From Paludibacteraceae bacterium (GTDB taxonomy: Bacteria; Bacteroidota; Bacteroidia; Bacteroidales; Paludibacteraceae), in assembly GCA_905234835.1 (NCBI GenBank), contig CAJOIZ010000009.1, forward strand, positions 41,404 through 105,403: a stretch of 64,000 bases of DNA. Direction: 5' to 3'. Under the pieces are notes generated by a model. The model was not told the DNA's origin. It did not search any database and worked only from the letters and a program-made list of their open reading frames with translations. A program made the position numbers and the translations under genes. Positions 58,616-64,000 of this stretch are shown here, one piece after another. The stretch's first letter is position 1; the number at the start of each line of letters is the position of its first letter.

Positions 58616-59773
58616 ATGAAAAAGTATCTGCTGTTTATGCTGACGCTGCTGATAGTGGCGGCAACAAGTTGCGAAAAGAAGAATGAAGTGCCTGCCGAGA
58701 CTCAACCCGAACAGGATACTGTAGCTGAAATTCAACTTAGTGAGACGAGTATCCGTATGGTGCAAATCAAGTGGAACGAACAAGCCAAAGAAGAACTGCC
58801 CGGCGTTCAAACCATCACCATCACGCCGGAGGACGGCGAATATACCGTAACCGCTTCCGTAGAGAATATCGTCAGCATCCAACTTAAAGACAACATTCTC
58901 CAACTGACGGCGCAGAACATCGGCAAGACCCGTCTGACGATTACCGACACTGTTACACAAGCCTCCGCAACTTGCGAAGTAGAGGTCTATTCAGTCATTG
59001 AAACGCTCTCATTCCCGTACGCATCGGTAACCTATAATGTCCGCACGTGGGATATGGAGTCGTACACACTCAAAGACAGCGCGTTTTTCTATACGGATGC
59101 CGAGGGCAAAGAGATTCCGCTGCAGGCATATATCGTAGATGCCACCCTCACGCTCTTCTCGGAGGGATTCTATCTGAAAGACGAATATTTCCAAGGTTCC
59201 GACATCGGCTATATGATTTCTTTCCCTGCATTGGCATACTATGCTCCCGAAGGTCTGAACGAAGAACGTGGTGTTTCACAGGCTATTTCGTATGAAGCGG
59301 GCGTATGGACCACCGCGACTGACGGTTACTACCATAAACTGCAAGGCGGCTATTTAGATAAGAAAAAAGAGTCGGAAGCCATCGAACATATCTCCACTGC
59401 CATTGCTGCCACCAACGCAGATACAGAGGAAGCATGGCTGACTTACTACAACGAGATGCATATAGCCGACTCATTGGCTTTCCACGGAGCGTTGATGCGC
59501 AAATACGTCCGTGTCGGTGAAGGCTACAGCACCAGCCCAATGCCTTTCGCCATCGTTAACGCCGGTGCTGTCAGCCTGAAAACAGGCGGCAATACACCTT
59601 CCAAAGATATGTTTGAAGTAGCGGAAGCTATGATGTATATCAATCCTTTGTTAGGCTACTACGGACTTGGTGTGGAATTGGCTTATGATGCCAACAAAAA
59701 AATCTGGTACAACGCCAGCAGCCAATTCCTAATCGGCAATAGCATTTTTTATCAGTATCCTGCCGCAAAATAA
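58616..59773 (+). CDS. Lipoprotein with Ig-like (BIG2-type) N-terminal part
   Basis: 385 residues. A lipoprotein signal (about 1-19, LLIVAATSC) is followed by a spacer with Glu-rich sequence and a BIG2-like domain (about 65-125, TITPEDGEYTVTASVENIVS). The remainder (about 130-385) is not recognisable. It is likely surface- or periplasm-facing. It lies between the HD-domain gene and dus on the same strand, 17 and 10 bases apart. Confidence 0.6.
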   Translation: MKKYLLFMLTLLIVAATSCEKKNEVPAETQPEQDTVAEIQLSETSIRMVQIKWNEQAKEELPGVQTITITPEDGEYTVTASVENIVSIQLKDNILQLTAQNIGKTRLTITDTVTQASATCEVEVYSVIETLSFPYASVTYNVRTWDMESYTLKDSAFFYTDAEGKEIPLQAYIVDATLTLFSEGFYLKDEYFQGSDIGYMISFPALAYYAPEGLNEERGVSQAISYEAGVWTTATDGYYHKLQGGYLDKKKESEAIEHISTAIAATNADTEEAWLTYYNEMHIADSLAFHGALMRKYVRVGEGYSTSPMPFAIVNAGAVSLKTGGNTPSKDMFEVAEAMMYINPLLGYYGLGVELAYDANKKIWYNASSQFLIGNSIFYQYPAAK

Positions 59774-59783
59774 CATTGCCGCT

Positions 59784-60830
59784 ATGCCCCGTCGCCCGCT
59801 CTATTTAGCTCCTATGGAGGACGTTACCGATCCCGCTTTTCGCTTGCAATGCAAACGGTTCGGTGCCGACCGTGTCTATACGGAGTTCGTCAATGCCGAC
59901 GCGCTGGTCAGGGAAGTCAATTCGACTATGCGCAAACTGCATTTCGCCGAAGAGGAACGTCCGGTGGCAATACAGATTTACGGGCGCGAACCCGAATCCA
60001 TGCGCGATGCGGCACTGATGGTGGAACAAGCGCGACCCGACTTCATCGACCTCAATTTCGGTTGTCCCGTCAAGAAAGTGGCGGGCAAGGGAGCCGGTGC
60101 TGGTCTGCTACGGGACGTGCCCAAGATGCTGGCTATCACCCGTGCGGTGGTTGATGCTGTCCATCTGCCTGTGACAGCAAAGACCCGATTAGGATGGGAC
60201 GGACAAGACCTTGTGCCTGCGTCACATGAATGGTGGGGACAAACAGAGCCGCAGCTTTTCATTGTGGACTTGGCAGAAGCGCTGCAGGACTGCGGCATCA
60301 GTGAGCTGACCCTACACGGACGCACACGTGCACAGATGTACAGCGGTGAGGCAGACTGGGAACTGATAGGCGCCGTGAAGAACAACCCCCGTATGCATAT
60401 ACCTGTGAACGGAAACGGGGACATAACTACACCTGAACGGGCGAAAGAGTGCTTCGACCGATATGGCGTGGATGCGGTAATGATCGGGCGTGCCACGTTC
60501 GGCTGTCCGTGGATCTTTCAGGATATAAGAGACTACCTTGACAAAGGAGTGACCACCCAGCATCCGATTGAATGGTGTATCGGTCTGCTGAAAGAGCATG
60601 TGGATGCAGCCATAGCCTACATCGGCGACGAGCGTAAAGGGATTATACACAGCCGCCGGCACTTCGCCAACTCGCCCGCACTCAAGGGTCTGCACGACTT
60701 TAAACAGACACGCATTGCCCTGTTGCAAGCGGACACAAGGGACGAGGTGTTCCGCATTATGGACAGGATTGTTCAGGAATGGGGACAAGACCAACAAACG
60801 CAACAACAACCAAATAACCAACCCATATGA
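59784..60830 (+). CDS. tRNA-dihydrouridine synthase (Dus family)
   Basis: 348 residues. YLAPMEDVTDPAFRLQCKRF (about 7-26) is the flavin-site start; FIDLNFGCPVKKVAGKGAGA (about 87-106) has the catalytic cysteine C95. VTAKTRLGWDG (about 132) and LHGRTRAQMYSGEADW (about 176) follow. It reduces uridines in tRNA D-loops. Most like DusB; the subfamily is not certain. It overlaps the M13 peptidase start by 4 bp. Confidence 0.93.
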   Translation: MPRRPLYLAPMEDVTDPAFRLQCKRFGADRVYTEFVNADALVREVNSTMRKLHFAEEERPVAIQIYGREPESMRDAALMVEQARPDFIDLNFGCPVKKVAGKGAGAGLLRDVPKMLAITRAVVDAVHLPVTAKTRLGWDGQDLVPASHEWWGQTEPQLFIVDLAEALQDCGISELTLHGRTRAQMYSGEADWELIGAVKNNPRMHIPVNGNGDITTPERAKECFDRYGVDAVMIGRATFGCPWIFQDIRDYLDKGVTTQHPIEWCIGLLKEHVDAAIAYIGDERKGIIHSRRHFANSPALKGLHDFKQTRIALLQADTRDEVFRIMDRIVQEWGQDQQTQQQPNNQPI

Positions 60831-62848
60831 AAAAAACTTTGATTGCAGCCCTCGGGGCTATCGTGCTTATGACAACAGCATGCCAAAAAACACCACTCTC
60901 CACGGGTATCCGTATGGAGAACCTTGACACAACGATTGTGCCTCAAGAAGATTTCTATCAGTTCGCCACCGGAGGATGGCAGAGACTCAACCCACTCGGT
61001 GCCGAATACGCCCGCTTCGGGTCGTTCGACAAACTCGGTCTGCAATGTATGGAGCAGGTCAACGAGCTCATCAAAGAAACAGCATCCACCCGTCACAAAC
61101 AGGGTTCGATTGAGCAGAAGATAGCCGATGTCTATCGTCTTGCCATGGATACCGCCCGCCGCGACATCGAAGGTATCGAGCCTATCCGCCGCACAATGGA
61201 CGAGATAGCCGCCATACAGGACAAGGCGGAATTGAGCCAGATGCTCGGTGCATCGATGGAATACGGGCTGTTCGCCATGTACGTGGATGCCGACGCGATG
61301 AACTCGTCTATGAACATCCTCAACGAGTACCAAGCAGGCTTCGCACTCGGACAACGCGACTACTACACTGACAAGGACGAGCACACAGAAATGATCCGCG
61401 ACGAATACAAGAAACACATCGCCCGCATGTTCACCCTCTACGGTTTCAAGGACGGCGAACAGGCTGCGGAGACTGTTCTGCGTTTAGAGACACGCCTTGC
61501 CATCGCCGCCAAGAGCAATGTTGAACTGCGTGACCCGCAAGCCAACTACAACAAGATGTCCGTTGCCGACCTGCAGCAATTAGTGCCGCAGATTGACTGG
61601 CTGACCTTCCTGCGTGCACTCAACGCCGAAACGGACAGCCTGTCTGTCGGACAGATAGCACACCTGCAGGAAGTAGGCAGGATGTTAGAAGAAGAGCCGT
61701 TAGAAGACATCAAGACCCTCTTCCGCTGGCAAGTACTTGACGGCGCAGGTTCGTATCTCTCCACCGATATGTTCAACGCCCACTTCGACTTCTACGGACG
61801 TATTCTCTCCGGCAAGGAGGAACCCTCGCCGCTGTGGAAGCGCGCCGTGAATATGGTTAACGGTACATTGGGCGAAGCCGTCGGACAGATGTACGTTAAG
61901 AAACACTTCCCCGAAGAGAACAAACAGCGTATGCTTGACCTCGTGCACAACCTGCAGAAGTCGCTCGGCGAACGCATACAAGCCCTCGAATGGATGTCCG
62001 ACACCACCAAAACCAAAGCATTAGAGAAACTTGACGCTTTCTATATCAAGATCGGCTATCCCGACAAGTGGCGCGACTACACAGATTTAGACATAGACAC
62101 CAACCTCCCGTACTATGCCAACATCCAGCGTGCTGCCAAGTTCGAGCAGGAGTACTCGCTCAGTTACCTGAACAAGCCCGTTGACCGCGACCGCTGGTAT
62201 ATGACCCCGCAGACGGTCAATGCCTACTACAACCCCGCCACCAACGAGATATGCTTCCCCGCAGGCATACTCCAATACCCGTTCTTCGATATGTCGGCTG
62301 ATGACGCTTTCAACTACGGCGCCATCGGTGTGGTTATCGGACACGAGATGACACACGGCTTTGACGACCAGGGAAGTCAGTTCGACAAGGACGGCAATAT
62401 GTTTAACTGGTGGACAACAGGTGACAAGGCACGCTTTGACGAACGCACACAAGTGATGCGTGACTTCTTTGACCACATTGAAGTAGCACCCGGCGTACAT
62501 GCCAACGGTGGTTTCACTCTCGGCGAGAACATAGCCGACCACGGAGGTCTGCAGGTGTCGTTCCAAGCCTTGTGCAACAAGATGAAAGAGAGCGGCAGAT
62601 GCCCGATGGAAGAGGACGGCAACGAATACACGCCTGCGCAACGTTTCTTCCTCGCCTATGCCAACGTGTGGGCTGCCAATATCCGTCCTGAGGAGATTCT
62701 CCAGCGCACCAAGTCCGACCCGCACTCGCTCGGCCGCTGGCGCGTCAACGGTGCCTTGCCCCACATCGGCGCCTGGTACGAGGCATGGAATATCACGGAA
62801 GAAAGTCCGCTCTATGTGGCTCCCGAAAAACGTGTCAGCATCTGGTAA
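60827..62848 (+). CDS. M13-family zinc metallopeptidase lipoprotein (PepO-like)
   Basis: 673 residues. A lipoprotein signal (about 1-19, LMTTAC) anchors it. The zinc site is HEMTH (506-510) in VVIGHEMTHGFDDQGSQFD, with the third ligand in GENIADHGGLQ. MTPQTVNAYYNPATNEICFP is the substrate-binding segment of the neprilysin family. It cleaves small peptides outside the inner membrane. It is translationally coupled to dus by a 4-bp overlap. Confidence 0.95.
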   Translation: MKKTLIAALGAIVLMTTACQKTPLSTGIRMENLDTTIVPQEDFYQFATGGWQRLNPLGAEYARFGSFDKLGLQCMEQVNELIKETASTRHKQGSIEQKIADVYRLAMDTARRDIEGIEPIRRTMDEIAAIQDKAELSQMLGASMEYGLFAMYVDADAMNSSMNILNEYQAGFALGQRDYYTDKDEHTEMIRDEYKKHIARMFTLYGFKDGEQAAETVLRLETRLAIAAKSNVELRDPQANYNKMSVADLQQLVPQIDWLTFLRALNAETDSLSVGQIAHLQEVGRMLEEEPLEDIKTLFRWQVLDGAGSYLSTDMFNAHFDFYGRILSGKEEPSPLWKRAVNMVNGTLGEAVGQMYVKKHFPEENKQRMLDLVHNLQKSLGERIQALEWMSDTTKTKALEKLDAFYIKIGYPDKWRDYTDLDIDTNLPYYANIQRAAKFEQEYSLSYLNKPVDRDRWYMTPQTVNAYYNPATNEICFPAGILQYPFFDMSADDAFNYGAIGVVIGHEMTHGFDDQGSQFDKDGNMFNWWTTGDKARFDERTQVMRDFFDHIEVAPGVHANGGFTLGENIADHGGLQVSFQALCNKMKESGRCPMEEDGNEYTPAQRFFLAYANVWAANIRPEEILQRTKSDPHSLGRWRVNGALPHIGAWYEAWNITEESPLYVAPEKRVSIW

Positions 62849-62860
62849 ACAAACGAGATT

Positions 62861-63763
62861 ATGAAACACATTCGCGAAATAAAAGTGGCGGTTCTTGCCA
62901 TCGTGTGCGGTTTCCTGCTTTACTTCGGCATGTATTTCCTGCGCGGGGTGAACCTCTTTTCTCCCGTCCACACCTATGTCGGAGTGTTTGAGCGCCTCAA
63001 CGGTCTGACGGAGCAGGCGCCCGTCTATGTGCGAGGATACAACATCGGACAGGTTACCCGCATCGATTACGACTTCACGCGCCGCAACGCCTTCAGCGTT
63101 TCCGTCTCCATTGACAAGCACATCTCCCTGCCCGAAGGCTCGGAGATGGTGCTTATTGCAGACGGACTATTAGGAGGCAAAGCCATCGAAGTGGTCATCC
63201 CCTTCACAGAAGGACAGCAAACAGTGACGCTTGCTTCAGACACTCTGCCCACCCGCATTGAGCAGGGTCTGGTCGAGTCGCTCGAGTCGGGACTGCTTGC
63301 CCACTTGGACAGTGTGCTGCTCCGCGTGGACAGCGTGGTCGCCAATGTCGAACAACAACTGGAAGGCGACCATATCAACCACACACTGACCCATTTAGAC
63401 CGCATCACGGAAGACCTTACCGTCAGCGCAACCGATATCCGCCAACTGACCCACCAGCGTCTGCCGCGCATAGCCGACAGCGCAGCTGTTGCCATCGATA
63501 ACGCCAACGCCGTCCTTGCCAACGTGAGAGAGGCGGACATAGCCGGTGTCGTCACGAAAGCTGATACCGCTATCGGGCAACTGCAACAGGCTATCAACTC
63601 CAAAGAAGGCACCCTCGGACTGCTCCTGCACGACAAGTCCATCTACTACCACTTAGATTCGGCCGTGGTCAGCGTGGACCAGCTCGTATCCGACCTCAAG
63701 GAGAACCCAAAACGGTACGTGCATTTCTCCCTCTTCGGAGCGAAAGAAAAGAAGCAGAAATAA
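62861..63763 (+). CDS. MlaD/MCE-domain protein
   Basis: 300 residues. One N-terminal helix (about 8-27) anchors the protein. The MCE domain (about 37-115) has GVFERLNGLTEQAPVYVRGY and NIGQVTRIDYDF, and the C-terminal part (about 130-280) is a long helix with heptad-like spacing. MCE proteins form hexameric rings that carry phospholipids between membranes. The partner Mla ATPase and permease genes are not in this window. It is the last plus-strand gene before the terminator. Confidence 0.88.
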   Translation: MKHIREIKVAVLAIVCGFLLYFGMYFLRGVNLFSPVHTYVGVFERLNGLTEQAPVYVRGYNIGQVTRIDYDFTRRNAFSVSVSIDKHISLPEGSEMVLIADGLLGGKAIEVVIPFTEGQQTVTLASDTLPTRIEQGLVESLESGLLAHLDSVLLRVDSVVANVEQQLEGDHINHTLTHLDRITEDLTVSATDIRQLTHQRLPRIADSAAVAIDNANAVLANVREADIAGVVTKADTAIGQLQQAINSKEGTLGLLLHDKSIYYHLDSAVVSVDQLVSDLKENPKRYVHFSLFGAKEKKQK

Positions 63764-63796
63764 ACACTGCCGGCCAAGAAGGATACGACGAAGGAG

Positions 63797-63820
63797 AGGG
63801 TGTGACATGGTTCACTCCCT
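63797..63820 (+). terminator. Terminator of the gldD-to-mlaD series
   Basis: AGGGTGTGA pairs with TTCACTCCCT with one mismatch, loop CATGG, followed by TTTTCTTTTC. Confidence 0.7.
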
Positions 63821-63903
63821 TTTCTTTTCTTCCGTTGGCAAAGCCAAATCGCTACCGAAAAGACAGACTATCCAACAGCGATGTTTCCCATACGGCTTTA
63901 CTT

Positions 63904-64000
63904 TCATACGTCAAAGATCACTTGCAGTTTGGGTGTGGGGAGCTGCATCCCATCCCGCCGTACCGCAGCGCAATGTTGCGGCAAGCGTCGTACATAGGTT
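63904..64000 (-). CDS. Possible 3' end of a gene running off the window
   Basis: One minus-strand frame is open for the last 97 bases, ending in a TGA at 63904; the final residues read MQLPTPKLQVIFDV. A convergent gene here would fit the terminator at 63797-63820, but the piece is too short to identify. Confidence 0.25.
   Translation of the reverse strand, partial: TYVRRLPQHCAAVRRDGMQLPTPKLQVIFDV

Overview
The window looks like a chromosomal stretch of a gut-type member of the Bacteroidota, most likely order Bacteroidales. The evidence is gene content (GldD, ExbB/ExbD/ExbD cluster, DUF3127 SSB-like protein, TGS-uridine kinase fusion, GGGP-synthase family enzyme, GH3/GH20 enzymes) and repeated Bacteroidota-type -7 boxes (TAnnTTTG) in front of genes. 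Family and genus cannot be fixed from the sequence alone. Core regions are GC-richer than the AT-rich accessory region at about 37-45 kb.

Layout. 0.5-9.5 kb is accessory and surface-related: an LPP20-like/CsgG-like pair, an AbiE-type toxin-antitoxin pair, a large secreted protein with a broken C-terminal tail, a 49-residue small protein, a HEPN/MNT pair and an orphan antitoxin-like gene. Between them lie hairpin-rich spacers with a recurrent bipartite hairpin element and a possible ~300-nt untranslated RNA. 9.7-30.8 kb is core: an ExbB-ExbD cluster, tRNA-Ser(GGA), an MBL-fold hydrolase, a UvrD/PcrA helicase, a phosphoesterase, pgk, then a long minus-strand operon (GH20 hexosaminidase, FNT channel, RluA-type synthase, RsfS, FtsH, M16 peptidase), and a divergent nucleoside kinase/SPOR pair.

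31.0-46.1 kb is a defence island on the minus strand. It holds a RhuM-family protein, two AlbA_2-type ATP-binding proteins, Vsr plus a vsr fragment, a DUF5131 (Cx6CxxC) / TcmP pair, a nuclease-helicase (DUF2075), the two Kiwa genes kwaA and kwaB, a D12-class adenine methylase, a ParB-fold protein, a collapsed YhcG/DUF1016 pseudogene, and a winged-helix gene with a seven-G tract. Five of the modules are each preceded by a remnant of the 3' end of one and the same unidentified gene, which suggests that a decayed vsr-associated locus served repeatedly as a recombination point.

46.9-63.8 kb is core again: GH3 glucosidase and glycogen phosphorylase (minus strand), then plus-strand operons with a short RNase R-like enzyme lacking the cold-shock domains, PrsW, GldD, GGGP synthase-like protein, TadA, an HD-domain membrane phosphohydrolase, a lipoprotein, Dus, an M13 peptidase and an MlaD-family protein.

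Main points for a second look: the Kiwa operon preceded by translationally coupled ParB and Dam genes; the repeated gene-end remnants at module borders; the covarying hairpin-pair elements; two homologous C-terminal tails that both lie in the -1 frame relative to the upstream ORF; and intergenic tandem arrays at several loci that all have an 11-bp period.
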